The position numbers and the translations under genes are program-made. A DNA stretch of 64,000 nucleotides. It comes from an uncultured Bacteroidales bacterium (GTDB lineage: Bacteria > Bacteroidota > Bacteroidia > Bacteroidales > Paludibacteraceae). Location: positions 116,880 to 180,879 of the forward strand of contig CACYZT010000003.1 in the NCBI GenBank assembly GCA_902778935.1. The letters are read 5' to 3'. Of the stretch, positions 33,475 through 42,683 are shown piece after piece (positions within the stretch are counted from its first letter, which is position 1; each line of letters starts with the position of its first letter). Below the pieces are notes generated by a model. That model saw only the letters and a program-made list of their open reading frames with translations, ran no database searches and was not told the origin of the DNA.

Positions 33475-33987
33475 ATGACTTTTGAAGAGAAAATGGAAAT
33501 TGGAACTGCCGTAGCAGAAACCACAGAGAAAGCACAAGAGGAACTACTCAAAGAAGTTGAAGAGTTGGATAATGCAATGAGTATGTTGACCCTTTCTAAA
33601 AGACTAAAAATTCAGTACGACTACTCATATGTGAGTGATTTCGAATATGGTCTTGCAAGAGTAAAACAGGGAAAACTATGGGGTTTGATTAATATGAATG
33701 GAGAAGTGGTACTTCCAATACAATATGATAGTATATGGAAATTTGAAGGCAAGCACCGTGCGACTACAAATGTGGTTGCCCAAGGTAAGAAAAGCGAAAT
33801 AAGACTTCACGATTACAGTGACAAAGCTCCAATTCCATATTGGGAAATGCCTCGTACTTCTCGCAGTACATATTATGATCTGAGCGAAGATTACGAAGAC
33901 TGTTATAATGACGATGATTACATCAGTCCATTAGAAGCCTTCGAAGACGATGAAGATTTATATAACGAATGGTTGTTAAATTCGTAA
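33475..33987 (+). CDS. WG-repeat protein with acidic tail
   Basis: 170 aa. Residues 1-45 form a charged helix. One WG-type beta repeat follows (FEYGLARVKQGKLWGLINMN, then GEVVLPIQYDSIW). After a basic linker the last 50 residues are strongly acidic and Tyr-rich (DLSEDYEDCYNDDDY), which could mimic nucleic acid or bind a basic partner. WG repeats are seen in surface and conflict-system proteins; the role here is unknown. It is transcribed from operator-promoter C, so it probably belongs to the same regulon as the retron. Confidence 0.65.
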   Translation: MTFEEKMEIGTAVAETTEKAQEELLKEVEELDNAMSMLTLSKRLKIQYDYSYVSDFEYGLARVKQGKLWGLINMNGEVVLPIQYDSIWKFEGKHRATTNVVAQGKKSEIRLHDYSDKAPIPYWEMPRTSRSTYYDLSEDYEDCYNDDDYISPLEAFEDDEDLYNEWLLNS

Positions 33988-34062
33988 TTATCTATCCTCT
34001 CGTATCTGTCCCGTATGTCTCTCATAAACCGCTATATCTTAGATAAAAATATCGACACCATC

Positions 34063-34101
34063 TTTGATGGCGAACCGGATGCCTATTGGAATATAGATTA
34101 A
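34063..34101 (+). repeat. 39-bp direct repeat, left copy
   Basis: It starts TTTGATGGCGAACCGGATGC and ends at a TAA; it matches 34618-34656 with one difference. It is the 3' end of a 28-codon frame (34015-34101, MSLINRYILDKNIDTIFDGE then PDAYWNID). Confidence 0.85.
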
Positions 34102-34106
34102 ATACA

Positions 34107-34622
34107 ATGTTTATGAATACAGATGTTAATATACCTAACTTACCAGAAATAATCGCATGGGCAGAAGAACATTTTGCAGCTTCGGATATTCATGATATTT
34201 CGCATTGGAAACGAGTAGCAGTTAATGGGAAATTATTATGTGAGTGTTTCGAGCAAAGAACTCCATGGCTTACACGCAAGTTTAAGGAGAAACCGAATTT
34301 AAGAGTGATTACTTTGTTCGCATTTCTTCATGATTCACACCGTGTTGATGATGGTTGCGATATGGAACATGGACCAAGAGCCGCTAAAGCAATAAACGAT
34401 ATAAGAAATACATTATTATCGTATCTCTCGGATAAAGAGTTTTGGCAGTTGCAAGAAGCCATCAAATATCATACTTCTGCGACAAGTCACCCGGATGTTA
34501 CTATCGCTACTTGTTTTGATGCGGATAGATTGGATTTAGTTAGAATAGGTATTCAGCCAGACCCACAATATATGGCCACTCCGTGTGGCAAATACCTTGC
34601 AGAACATCTCCCTCGTTTTTGA
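34107..34622 (+). CDS. HD-domain hydrolase
   Basis: 171 aa from the ATG at 34107; ATG 34113 is also possible, and a TTG at 34086 lies in the repeat. The HD pattern is complete: HDISHWKRVA (first His), FAFLHDSHR (HD), EAIKYHTSATSH, and FDADRLDLVRIG (last Asp). HD proteins of this size are metal-dependent phosphohydrolases, often on nucleotides; the substrate is not known. The gene is enclosed by two 39-bp direct repeats, and its stop codon lies in the right copy, so it may have arrived as an inserted cassette. Confidence 0.82.
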   Translation: MFMNTDVNIPNLPEIIAWAEEHFAASDIHDISHWKRVAVNGKLLCECFEQRTPWLTRKFKEKPNLRVITLFAFLHDSHRVDDGCDMEHGPRAAKAINDIRNTLLSYLSDKEFWQLQEAIKYHTSATSHPDVTIATCFDADRLDLVRIGIQPDPQYMATPCGKYLAEHLPRF

Positions 34623-34656
34623 TGGCGAACCGGATGCTTATTGGAATATAGATTAA
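34618..34656 (+). repeat. 39-bp direct repeat, right copy
   Basis: Matches 34063-34101 at 38 of 39 positions. The 516 bp between the copies hold essentially only the HD gene. Confidence 0.85.
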
Positions 34657-34677
34657 CAAATTTAAACTTTTACAACT

Positions 34678-35442
34678 ATGAAAAGATTCATTCTTTTCCT
34701 GCTGGCTACTATGTGTCTGGCAGGCTGCGCAAAGCGCTCAAATCAATCAACCACAGACGAAAATGTGGAAGTAACCAAAATCTACAACCTTGTCATTCTT
34801 GATCGTAGCGGCTCTATGACGCCTTTACGCGAAGTTGCTGTGCAAGGTTATAACGAAACGCTGAATGTCATTCGCAATGCTCAGAAACAGTATGGTCTAG
34901 AGCAGCAAAACCTCGTCACACTGACGCTGTTTAACCATGAAATTACAAATGTTTTTGATTGCGATACCATACAAAATATGTCTAATCTCCTGTTAACGGA
35001 ATACAATCCCATCGGAGCAACAGCGATGTTGGATGCTATAGGGGTATCATTAACTAAACTAAAAAATAAAATGGATAACCTACAAAATGCTACTGCTGTT
35101 GTCACGATTATTAGTGACGGGGAGGAAAATTCCTCAAAAAAGTATAAGTATAAGGATGTAGCTAAACTAATTGACAAACTCAAAGAACAAGGAGTAATGT
35201 TCGTATTCATGGGCACAAACCAGAACGTAGAGATGGTTTCTTCTGCTCTTCATATTGACGATTACAAAGTGTTTGAATATTCAATCAAAGGTATGAAAGA
35301 CGCGTGGAAAAGCGGTATGAACGCATCTTCCAATTACTATGACCGCATGTCGCAATACAACAAAGACACCCGTAACATGTCCAAAGAAGAACGTAATAGA
35401 TACTATCGTGACCGTAATCAAGAAGACGGATGGTTCAAATGA
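34678..35442 (+). CDS. vWA-domain lipoprotein
   Basis: 254 aa. A lipoprotein signal peptide with lipobox LAGC at about residues 14-17. A von Willebrand factor A domain spans about 37-215: metal-binding motif DRSGSM, later GATAMLDAIG (Thr) and IISDGEENSS (Asp), so the MIDAS site is complete. A basic tail rich in Arg/Tyr/Asn (SKEERNRYYRDRNQEDGW) follows. It is AT-rich like the rest of the island and starts 22 bp after the right direct repeat. Its partner and its link to the retron are unknown. Confidence 0.8.
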   Translation: MKRFILFLLATMCLAGCAKRSNQSTTDENVEVTKIYNLVILDRSGSMTPLREVAVQGYNETLNVIRNAQKQYGLEQQNLVTLTLFNHEITNVFDCDTIQNMSNLLLTEYNPIGATAMLDAIGVSLTKLKNKMDNLQNATAVVTIISDGEENSSKKYKYKDVAKLIDKLKEQGVMFVFMGTNQNVEMVSSALHIDDYKVFEYSIKGMKDAWKSGMNASSNYYDRMSQYNKDTRNMSKEERNRYYRDRNQEDGWFK

Positions 35443-35638
35443 AATATAGCGACTTGCAAACGGACATTTATGGTCGCGAGATGGTCGCGTAAATGAAAGC
35501 AACAGCCAACAGCCAAATTCAATTTGGGGTCCCCAACGTAAACCAGCGTAGCGTTTGCGGAGGGGAAAGCGGAGCTGCCCCGAGTACTTACTACCTGAAC
35601 ATAGTTTAGGTACATGTACGAGGGGTTTGCCCGCGACC
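35443..35638. other. Non-coding junction at the right edge of the island
   Basis: GC-richer stretch between the lipoprotein gene and the 56-bp repeat. It holds short inverted motifs (for example GGTACATGTAC) but no supported gene; an antisense frame here has no protein character. It is probably decayed sequence at an insertion edge. Confidence 0.45.
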
Positions 35639-35694
35639 CGAGTACGACGAGTCGCAGGACTAATCGTCTCCGCCTGTAGGAAAGGAAAAAGCGC
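35639..35694 (+). repeat. 56-bp repeat, copy of a distant gene end (inverted relative to 63651-63706)
   Basis: Matches the reverse complement of 63651-63706 with one difference. It carries the last codons (EYDESQD, stop) of the gene at the window's right end and the start of its terminator. The upstream part of that gene is absent here. Confidence 0.85.
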
Positions 35695-35712
35695 ACGAAA
35701 ATTGCGCTTTTT
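35686..35712 (+). terminator. Terminator at the right island edge
   Basis: A 10-bp stem, AAAAAGCGCA with TGCGCTTTTT, and a 7-nt loop. It is partly within the 56-bp repeat; the distal arm has diverged but kept pairing. Confidence 0.75.
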
Positions 35713-35755
35713 CTATTTTTCTTAGAAAAATCTTGCATATGTGCAAAAAAAGTTG

Positions 35756-35763
35756 TACCTTTG
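35756..35763 (+). promoter_or_regulatory. lysS promoter -7 element
   Basis: TACCTTTG, preceded by CTTGCATATGTGCAA and an A tract as in the other housekeeping promoters of the window. Confidence 0.75.
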
Positions 35764-35822
35764 CAGCCAAATTGCGAGAATAGGCGCAGAAAGAAACTAA
35801 TTGAAGTAAAAAAGAACATTAT

Positions 35823-37400
35823 ATGGAATTAAGTGAACAAGAAATCGTGCGTCGGCAGAGTTTGCAGGCGATGAGAGATTTAGGAATCAATCCCTACCCT
35901 GCGGATGAATACGTAGTGACCGGTTATTCGACCGACATTAAGGCAGGTTTTGTAGATGAAGGCGAAGGTATCTGGCATACAGGCGACAGCGTGCGTATCG
36001 CAGGACGACTGATGTCGAAACGTATCATGGGCAAGGCTTCGTTCATCGAGTTACAGGACTCCAAAGGTCGTATTCAGGTATATGTGAGCCGCGATGATAT
36101 CCAATTAGCCGAAGATGCTGAAAAACCGGCACCCGAAGCGAACGACCCGAATGGCAATCTGTCTGCGGAGACGCTCCGCCAGATGTACAACGTGGTATTC
36201 AAGAAACTGCTCGACATCGGCGACTTCATCGGTATAGAGGGATTCGTATTCCGCACACAGATGGGCGAGATTTCTGTACATGCCAAGAAACTGACCGTGC
36301 TGGCGAAGAGTCTTCGTCCGCTGCCTATCGTCAAATACAAAGACGGCGTGGCTTACGACGGCTTTAACGACCCTGAGTTACGTTACCGTCAGCGTTATGT
36401 CGATCTCATCGTTAACGATGGCGTGAAGGACACTTTCCTCAAGCGCGCGACCATCATCCGCACGATGCGTCAGGTATTCGACGAGGCGGGTTACACGGAG
36501 GTGGAGACACCTATCCTGCAGCAGATAGCCGGTGGCGCGAGTGCCCGTCCGTTCATCACCCATCATAACTCGCTGGACGTAGATATGTATCTGCGTATCG
36601 CGACTGAGTTGTATCTGAAACGACTCATCGTGGGCGGTTTCGAGGGCGTGTATGAGATAGGCCGTAACTTCCGCAACGAAGGTATGGACCGCAGCCACAA
36701 CCCTGAGTTCACCTGCATGGAGCTGTACGTTCAATACAAAGACTACAACTGGATGATGAGTTTCACGGAGCAGCTGTTAGAGAAGATTGCGATAGCCGTG
36801 AACGGCACAACGAAAGTGCAGATAGGCGACCATGAGGTAGATTTCAAAGCGCCTTACCGCCGTTTGCCGATTTTGGATGCCATCAAAGAAAAGACCGGTC
36901 TGGACTTGGCTTCGATGAGCGAGGACGAGATACGCGTAGAGGCAAAGAAACTCGGCGTAGAGGACACCGAACACATGGGCAAAGGCAAGCTGATTGACGA
37001 GATTTTCGGCGAGACCTGCGAGGGCACTTTCATCCAGCCGACGTTCATCACCGATTACCCCGTAGAGATGTCTCCGCTGACGAAGATGCACCGAAGCAAA
37101 CCCGGTCTGACCGAGCGTTTCGAGCTCATGGTAAACGGCAAAGAGCTGGCGAACGCCTATTCGGAGCTAAACGACCCGATAGACCAATACAACCGCTTCG
37201 TGGAGCAGATGAAGCTCGCGGATAAGGGCGACGACGAGGCGATGGTGATTGACCATGACTTCATGCGCGCGTTAGAATATGGTATGCCGCCTACGTCAGG
37301 CATTGGCATTGGCATTGACCGATTGGCTATCCTCATGACCGGTCAGCCAACCATACAAGAAGTACTTCTGTTTCCAACGATGAAACCGGAAGTAATTTGA
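35823..37400 (+). CDS. lysS: Lysyl-tRNA synthetase, class II
   Basis: 525 aa. The N-terminal OB-fold anticodon-binding domain (about 50-150) has GRLMSKRIMGKASFIELQDS. The class II catalytic core has motif 2 FRNEGMDRSHNPEFT (about 280-294) and motif 3 GIGIGIDRLAILMT (about 498-511). It charges tRNA-Lys. It lies directly after the island edge under its own promoter. AAGATTTG repeats follow the stop codon (37394-37429). Confidence 0.97.
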   Translation: MELSEQEIVRRQSLQAMRDLGINPYPADEYVVTGYSTDIKAGFVDEGEGIWHTGDSVRIAGRLMSKRIMGKASFIELQDSKGRIQVYVSRDDIQLAEDAEKPAPEANDPNGNLSAETLRQMYNVVFKKLLDIGDFIGIEGFVFRTQMGEISVHAKKLTVLAKSLRPLPIVKYKDGVAYDGFNDPELRYRQRYVDLIVNDGVKDTFLKRATIIRTMRQVFDEAGYTEVETPILQQIAGGASARPFITHHNSLDVDMYLRIATELYLKRLIVGGFEGVYEIGRNFRNEGMDRSHNPEFTCMELYVQYKDYNWMMSFTEQLLEKIAIAVNGTTKVQIGDHEVDFKAPYRRLPILDAIKEKTGLDLASMSEDEIRVEAKKLGVEDTEHMGKGKLIDEIFGETCEGTFIQPTFITDYPVEMSPLTKMHRSKPGLTERFELMVNGKELANAYSELNDPIDQYNRFVEQMKLADKGDDEAMVIDHDFMRALEYGMPPTSGIGIGIDRLAILMTGQPTIQEVLLFPTMKPEVI

Positions 37401-37479
37401 AGATTTGAAGATTTGAAGATTTGAAGATTCGGGTTAAATTGTTTAAATGGTTTTTATTGCATAAAAACGTTAAAGTGTT

Positions 37480-38469
37480 ATGTATAGGAAGGTAGCCATA
37501 TTGGGTTCGGGCAGTTGGGCGACTGCATTGGCGAAAATCGTTATGCAGAACCAAGGTGAAATCAACTGGTTCATCCGCCGTCAAGAGGTGATTGACGAGT
37601 TCATCGCCACGGGCAAGAACCCGTCCTATCTGGGCGCCGCGAGTTTCGATGTGGCGCGAATTCATTTCTCGTCAGACATCAACCAGACGGTGGCTCAATC
37701 GGATGTGCTGATACTCGCTATCCCATCGCCGTACGTCAAACAATCGCTCAATAAAATCCGTCGCGACATGACGCACAAAGTGGTTATCTCTGCCGTCAAA
37801 GGTATGATACCCGACGAGAACGTCATCATCACGGATTATCTGCATAACCGTTTCCGTATCCCGTTTGACCAGCTGGGCGTCATCGCCGGTCCCTGCCACG
37901 CAGAGGAGATAGCGCTCGAACGGCTGAGTTACCTCACCATCGGGTGCGAGAACCGGCAGAACGCGGAGGTATGGTCAAAACTATTTCAGACCGCGTTCGT
38001 TCGAACGACCGTTTCGAATGATGTCATCGGCCTCGAGTACAGTTCCGTCATGAAGAACGTCTATGCCATCGCCGCGGGTATGTGCCAGGCGCTCCATTAC
38101 GGCGATAACTTCCAAGCCGTACTGCTGTCGAACGCTATTCAGGAGATTCAGCGTTTTGCCACCGCTATGAGTAATGTGCCGCGCGACATCACGATGTCCG
38201 GCTATCTGGGCGATGTGCTTGTAACCGGTTATTCGCAGTTCAGCCGTAACCGTCAGTTCGGACAGATGCTCGGCCTCGGTTACTCCGTCAAAGCCGCACA
38301 GATGGAGATGGAGATGGTAGCAGAAGGCTATTACGGCACGAAAGCCATCTACGAAGCCAACCAGCGAATGAAAGTAGCGCTGCCTATCGTGGACGCCATG
38401 TATGAGATATTGTACAACCGGCAAAAAGCAAAACCCATTATCAAGTCATTAACTACAAAATTACAATAA
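37480..38469 (+). CDS. gpsA: Glycerol-3-phosphate dehydrogenase [NAD(P)+]
   Basis: 329 aa; reduces dihydroxyacetone phosphate to sn-glycerol-3-phosphate for phospholipid synthesis. The Rossmann loop [17 protein letters not shown] is at residues 4-20. Other motifs are [13 protein letters not shown], the catalytic Lys segment [14 protein letters not shown] and [17 protein letters not shown]. The pgi gene follows after 2 bp. Confidence 0.96.
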   Translation: MYRKVAILGSGSWATALAKIVMQNQGEINWFIRRQEVIDEFIATGKNPSYLGAASFDVARIHFSSDINQTVAQSDVLILAIPSPYVKQSLNKIRRDMTHKVVISAVKGMIPDENVIITDYLHNRFRIPFDQLGVIAGPCHAEEIALERLSYLTIGCENRQNAEVWSKLFQTAFVRTTVSNDVIGLEYSSVMKNVYAIAAGMCQALHYGDNFQAVLLSNAIQEIQRFATAMSNVPRDITMSGYLGDVLVTGYSQFSRNRQFGQMLGLGYSVKAAQMEMEMVAEGYYGTKAIYEANQRMKVALPIVDAMYEILYNRQKAKPIIKSLTTKLQ

Positions 38470-38471
38470 TC

Positions 38472-39815
38472 ATGAAACTATGTCTGAAAAACGCAGCCGC
38501 ATTTGTGGACGCAGCTGCTTTGAAACAATTAGAGTCCAAAACCGAAGCCGCCAATTTGCTGTTGGAGAACGGCAAAGGTGCAGGTAATGACTACATCGGC
38601 TGGGTACACCTCCCCTCCTCCATCACGGATGAGTTCCTCGCGGAAGTACAAGCGAGCGCAGATGAGTTACGCAAGCGTTGCGAGGTGGTTATCGTAGCCG
38701 GTATCGGCGGTTCGTATCTCGGTGCACGTGCTGTGAATGAGGCTCTCGCTTCGTCCTTCGACGCCTTCGTAGCCAAAGACCGCAAGAACCCGTACGTAGT
38801 CTATGCCGGCAACAACATCGGCGAGGACTATCTGGCAGAGTTGATGGAGTTCCTGTCGGACAAGCAGTTCGGTATCATCAATATCTCTAAATCGGGTACG
38901 ACTACCGAGACCGCACTCGCCTTCCGTCTGCTCAAGACCATGTTGGAGAAACAAGTGGGCAAAGAGGAAGCGAAACATCGTATCGTAGCCGTTACCGACC
39001 GTGCGAAAGGTGCGCTCCGTTCGCTGGCAACCAAAGAGGGCTACAAGACTTTCGTCATCCCTGATAACGTCGGAGGCCGTTTCTCCGTTCTCACACCGGT
39101 AGGTCTGCTGCCTATTGCCGTTGCCGGAGGAGACATCAAAGCGCTCGTTAAGGGAGCACAGGATATGGAGAAAGCCACGGACATCAAAGTGCCGTTCGCA
39201 GAGAACCCCGCTTGCCAGTATGCAGCTATCCGTAACGCCCTCTATCAGAGCGGCAAGAAAATAGAGATTCTCGTTAACTTCAACCCCAAACTGCACTATT
39301 TCAGCGAGTGGTGGAAACAACTCTACGGCGAGTCCGAAGGTAAGGACCACAAGGCTATTTTCCCTGCAAGCGTCGATTTCACAACTGATCTTCACTCGAT
39401 GGGCCAGTGGATTCAGGATGGCGAGCGCACGATCTTCGAGACCGTTATCTCGATTGAGAAAGCCAACAAGACCGTTCTCGTTCCGATGGACGAAGAGAAC
39501 CTCGACGGACTGAATTTCCTTGCCGGCAAGCGTGTTGATGAGGTGAACAAGATGGCTGAACTCGGTACGCAACTCGCTCACGTCGATGGCGGTGTACCCA
39601 ATATCCATATCAGCTTCGAGAAGATTGACGAATACAACATCGGCCAGTTCATCTATTTCTTCGAGCGCGGCTGCGGTATCTCGGGTTATGTGCTTGACGT
39701 CAACCCGTTCAACCAACCGGGCGTAGAGGCATACAAGAAGAATATGTTCGCCCTGCTCGACAAACCGGGTTACGAAGCAGAAAGTAAAGCAATCAAAGAA
39801 CGCTTAAGTAAATAA
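38472..39815 (+). CDS. pgi: Glucose-6-phosphate isomerase
   Basis: 447 aa, the shorter bacterial form. Motifs: [14 protein letters not shown] (about 76-89), [18 protein letters not shown] (about 137-154), [14 protein letters not shown], and [19 protein letters not shown] near the C-terminus. It interconverts glucose-6-phosphate and fructose-6-phosphate. It forms a tight cluster with gpsA (2 bp upstream) and the PepSY-like gene (2 bp downstream). Confidence 0.97.
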   Translation: MKLCLKNAAAFVDAAALKQLESKTEAANLLLENGKGAGNDYIGWVHLPSSITDEFLAEVQASADELRKRCEVVIVAGIGGSYLGARAVNEALASSFDAFVAKDRKNPYVVYAGNNIGEDYLAELMEFLSDKQFGIINISKSGTTTETALAFRLLKTMLEKQVGKEEAKHRIVAVTDRAKGALRSLATKEGYKTFVIPDNVGGRFSVLTPVGLLPIAVAGGDIKALVKGAQDMEKATDIKVPFAENPACQYAAIRNALYQSGKKIEILVNFNPKLHYFSEWWKQLYGESEGKDHKAIFPASVDFTTDLHSMGQWIQDGERTIFETVISIEKANKTVLVPMDEENLDGLNFLAGKRVDEVNKMAELGTQLAHVDGGVPNIHISFEKIDEYNIGQFIYFFERGCGISGYVLDVNPFNQPGVEAYKKNMFALLDKPGYEAESKAIKERLSK

Positions 39816-39817
39816 GT

Positions 39818-40252
39818 ATGAAAAAGATAACATTTGTTGCCCTGCTGATGAGCATCTTCTGCTTGTCAGCTTGTGCGAAAGGCAAACAGCCTATCGCCTT
39901 TAACAAAACGCCGAAAGCCGTACAGACCGCGGCGCTGAAGAACTATACGACCAATCAGATTCTTTTCATCACCAAAGACCGCGAGTTAGGCAAAGACGAA
40001 TATGAGTTCTCCCTCGCGGACGGTACGAAAATCGAGTTCTATGAGAACGGTCAGCTTCACAAGGTAAAAAGCCGCGAAGGCGTGATGGATGTGTTTATCC
40101 CGCAAGAGATACTCAAATATGTCCTCGCTACGTTCCCGAATTCGGTGATTACGGAGTACAAGTGCGAGCGTTGGAAACAACAAATCGAAATCAATAACGA
40201 TATCGATTTGATTTTCAGCCGCAAAGGCAAATTCCTTCGCATCGAAGACTAA
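39818..40252 (+). CDS. PepSY-like (BLIP-like) secreted protein
   Basis: 144 aa. The signal peptide contains a lipobox-like LSACAK, so it may be a lipoprotein. The mature part has two small beta-alpha units (EYEFSLADGTKIEFYENGQL and QIEINNDIDLIFSRKGKF) typical of the PepSY-like putative beta-lactamase-inhibitor-like families of Bacteroidota. It lies 2 bp after pgi, so it is co-transcribed. Its stop overlaps the stop of the converging plug-protein gene by 4 bp. Confidence 0.75.
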   Translation: MKKITFVALLMSIFCLSACAKGKQPIAFNKTPKAVQTAALKNYTTNQILFITKDRELGKDEYEFSLADGTKIEFYENGQLHKVKSREGVMDVFIPQEILKYVLATFPNSVITEYKCERWKQQIEINNDIDLIFSRKGKFLRIED

Positions 40253-41484
40253 TGGATGATTTGTACGCCGACTAAGCGGTCGTAACGCGCGCCGAAAGGC
40301 CGCCAGAAGACATACACGGCGTACTCATTCTCCGTCTGCCAATAACTGCCATCCACTCGCTGGGTGGTAGTTGTTTTTTGGGCGTTGGCGTTGGCTTTGG
40401 CATTGGCTTCCGGCTGTTTGGGCACAAACCAATACTGGTAGTCATACCCACCTTGCTTGACGAGCGCGGTTAGCCAGTAGCATTTGGCGTCCGCGTCATA
40501 CTGCATTCGGTTGCGGAGACCTAACTCGTTATTAAACAAGTCTCCTCCTATATAGAGCGCGCCGTCGAACCACGGTTTCTCCACGGGCAAAGACCAATGA
40601 ACCCACATATATTCGGCTTCGGTGTCAGGGTTTGAGGTTCGCTCCGCATTGATGACAAAACGGCCGTCCGAGTCAAACTCATGAATATACTGGCCTTGGG
40701 TAATCTCGTTCGGGAAAAGGGAAGCATGGTAGTCGCCCATTTCGTAGAACACGCGGTCGATACCATAACCGGCGTAGAAACAGGAGAAAGCATCAAAATG
40801 GTGATACTCGTTTCCGCCCTCGAAAATCAAGTCCTTCGTATTGATATACCGTAACCGGCTCGGCTCCACAAACGTAGGATAAGTCAATTGAACGGCATTG
40901 TCGGTACGGTTGTTCTGCGTCACGACAAGACGAACCTCGTGCGGGTCGCGGATATTGAGTGCCGCCGTATTGACATCGATATCCACCTGCTGAAAACGTC
41001 CGCTCAACTCTATATCCGTATTATTACGCGTACGCGCGTCTATCTTCACCAGCGGCTCCACCACGCAGAACTCCACCTCTGCCACCACATTATCGGGATT
41101 GCCGTCCTCATAGACCGACAGCAGGTACTGACCGCTTTTCGTCAGACGCATGTCTTCGTTCGGGAAATTAAACCAATAGTGGGTATAGATACGGCTGGTG
41201 TTGAGCGAATGTTCGTAATCGGTAATATCGCGCGTGGTGAATCCCTCAAGATACTCATTCGAGAGTAAATCGCTATGGAGCATCGTCACGGTATAGGTAT
41301 AAAAATGCACATCATGACTCATCTCATCGAACGAGATATGCAAACTCTCCTCTTCACCGAGAACGAGCACATCTCTCGCCACGCGCAACGAGCGTATCTG
41401 TTCGTTACAAACACGGGTGTGCGTCTGTGCAAAAAGGCAACAACAGGCGAACAAAAATGACACTACGAGCGATATTTTCCTCAT
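40249..41484 (-). CDS. T9SS plug-domain protein (DUF5103)
   Basis: 411 aa from the ATG at 41484, which begins the signal peptide (KISLVVSFLFACCCLFAQ); the longer frame would cross the promoter at 41527. The DUF5103 pattern includes VCNEQIRSLRV, YTYTVTMLHSDLLSNEYLEGF, the GQYLLSVYEDG strand and the late YVWVHWSLP/YQYWFVP segments. Proteins of this family plug the outer-membrane translocon of type IX secretion. The presence of a Por-tailed protein (16408-18216) agrees with this. Confidence 0.85.
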   Translation of the reverse strand: MRKISLVVSFLFACCCLFAQTHTRVCNEQIRSLRVARDVLVLGEEESLHISFDEMSHDVHFYTYTVTMLHSDLLSNEYLEGFTTRDITDYEHSLNTSRIYTHYWFNFPNEDMRLTKSGQYLLSVYEDGNPDNVVAEVEFCVVEPLVKIDARTRNNTDIELSGRFQQVDIDVNTAALNIRDPHEVRLVVTQNNRTDNAVQLTYPTFVEPSRLRYINTKDLIFEGGNEYHHFDAFSCFYAGYGIDRVFYEMGDYHASLFPNEITQGQYIHEFDSDGRFVINAERTSNPDTEAEYMWVHWSLPVEKPWFDGALYIGGDLFNNELGLRNRMQYDADAKCYWLTALVKQGGYDYQYWFVPKQPEANAKANANAQKTTTTQRVDGSYWQTENEYAVYVFWRPFGARYDRLVGVQIIH

Positions 41485-41526
41485 TTTCTTAGCTAAAAAA
41501 GCACGATTAACTTCGTTTTTCGGGTG

Positions 41527-41534
41527 CAAAGGTA
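41527..41534 (-). promoter_or_regulatory. Promoter -7 element of the plug-protein gene
   Basis: TACCTTTG on the minus strand, followed by GCACCC and preceded by GCATATATGGC, 43 nt before the ATG. Confidence 0.75.
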
Positions 41535-41583
41535 CAAAAATTATGCCATATATGCAAAAAAAATGCAAAATAATTTGGTCAAT

Positions 41584-41616
41584 TCAAAAAAAAGCAGTAC
41601 CTTTGCACCCGCTTTT
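41584..41616 (+). promoter_or_regulatory. tRNA-Thr promoter, first copy of a 33-bp promoter repeat
   Basis: Contains TACCTTTG at 41598-41605. The 33 bp are repeated exactly at 41824-41856 before tRNA-Glu. Confidence 0.75.
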
Positions 41617-41703
41617 GACCTAATGGTACATTGTAAATGACCAAATGGTAAATGGCTTGCCACTAAAAGCGAAGTTCGTGCACAACAAGTTGCACACGAT
41701 CTT

Positions 41704-41776
<73 letters not shown>

Positions 41777-41823
41777 CAAAAAAGTGGGTTAGATGCATTT
41801 TTTTGTCAAAAAATTTGCACATG

Positions 41824-41856
41824 TCAAAAAAAAGCAGTACCTTTGCACCCGCTTTT
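41824..41856 (+). promoter_or_regulatory. tRNA-Glu promoter, second copy of the 33-bp repeat
   Basis: TACCTTTG at 41838-41845, about 27 nt before the tRNA. Sequence identical to 41584-41616. Confidence 0.78.
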
Positions 41857-41871
41857 TGAAAAAATTACCTT

Positions 41872-41944
41872 GGTGCTATCGTCTAGTGGCCTAGGACAAC
41901 GGCCTCTCACGCCGTAAACCCCGGTTCGAGTCCGGGTAGCACTA
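41872..41944 (+). tRNA. tRNA-Glu (anticodon CTC)
   Basis: 73 nt. Acceptor GGTGCTA with TAGCACT (first pair G-U), anticodon stem ACGGC/GCCGT with loop CTCTCAC, T arm CCCGG-TTCGAGT-CCGGG. It reads GAG codons. No CCA is encoded. A terminator follows directly. Confidence 0.93.
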
Positions 41945-41946
41945 CG

Positions 41947-41973
41947 AAAGAGCGCACACGCGCTCTTTTTTTT
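41947..41973 (+). terminator. Rho-independent terminator after tRNA-Glu
   Basis: An 8-bp stem, AAGAGCGC with GCGCTCTT, loop ACAC, followed by a T tract. It lies just before menG, which may need its own promoter or rely on read-through. Confidence 0.85.
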
Positions 41974-41991
41974 GAAAAAAAATCATCCCAG

Positions 41992-42678
41992 ATGGAGGAG
42001 AAACAGCACATAGGTCAGTTATTCGACCGCATAGCTCCCACGTACGATGGACTGAATCACGGTTTATCGTTGTCGATTGACCGCCTCTGGCGTCGTAAGA
42101 CCGTGACATCTATGATGCCCTGCAAGCATGTATTGGACGTAGCTATCGGGACCGCCGATTTGGCGATAGAGATGCTACGTCAAGGTAAAGCCGAGCAAGT
42201 GACGGGCATAGACCTATCCGATCAGATGATGGCCATCGGGAAAGAAAAGAGCGAGAAGCGCAAGGCGAACATCACCTTCGTTCATGGGAATGCGCAGCAA
42301 ATGCCCTTCGAAGACTGTTCATTCGATGCCGTGACTTGTGCCTTCGGATGCCGGAACTTCCAGAACCTGGATGAAGGACTGAGAGAGATGTACCGCGTAT
42401 TACAACCGGGCGGACAAGTGACGATTTTGGAGTTCTCCTACCCTTCCAACCGATTGCTACGCGCGCTGTACGACCTCTATTTCACACACATGTTGCCTGC
42501 TATCGGACGGATAGTGAGCAAAGACAAGACGGCGTACACCTATCTGAACAAAAGCGTCAAGTCCTTCTGCTGGGGTGAAGCGTTTGCCGCCCATCTGCGC
42601 GATGCAGGTTTTACCGACGCACAGTTCAAGCCTCTCACAGGCGGTATTGCTACAATATATACAGCCGTAAAAAGATAA
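41992..42678 (+). CDS. ubiE: Demethylmenaquinone methyltransferase (UbiE/MenG)
   Basis: 228-aa SAM-dependent methyltransferase for the last step of menaquinone synthesis. Motifs: FDRIAPTYDGLNHGLSLSID at the N-terminus, the SAM site LDVAIGTADLAIEML (about 44-58), GIDLSDQMM, DAVTCAFGCRNFQNLDEGL and the conserved C-terminal LTGGIATIY. In an anaerobic lineage menaquinone rather than ubiquinone is expected, so MenG is the better role name. It begins 18 bp after the tRNA terminator. Confidence 0.94.
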   Translation: MEEKQHIGQLFDRIAPTYDGLNHGLSLSIDRLWRRKTVTSMMPCKHVLDVAIGTADLAIEMLRQGKAEQVTGIDLSDQMMAIGKEKSEKRKANITFVHGNAQQMPFEDCSFDAVTCAFGCRNFQNLDEGLREMYRVLQPGGQVTILEFSYPSNRLLRALYDLYFTHMLPAIGRIVSKDKTAYTYLNKSVKSFCWGEAFAAHLRDAGFTDAQFKPLTGGIATIYTAVKR

Positions 42679-42683
42679 CAAGT

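Noticed and set aside
25555-35442. Search for transposase, integrase or att sites that would make the island a classical mobile element
   Set aside because: No recombinase gene, no terminal inverted repeats and no tRNA-end duplication were found; only the 39-bp and 56-bp repeats hint at recombination.
35418-35819. Antisense open frame of 133 codons at the island edge
   Set aside because: It crosses the lysS promoter, a terminator and the 56-bp repeat in antisense; composition is not protein-like.
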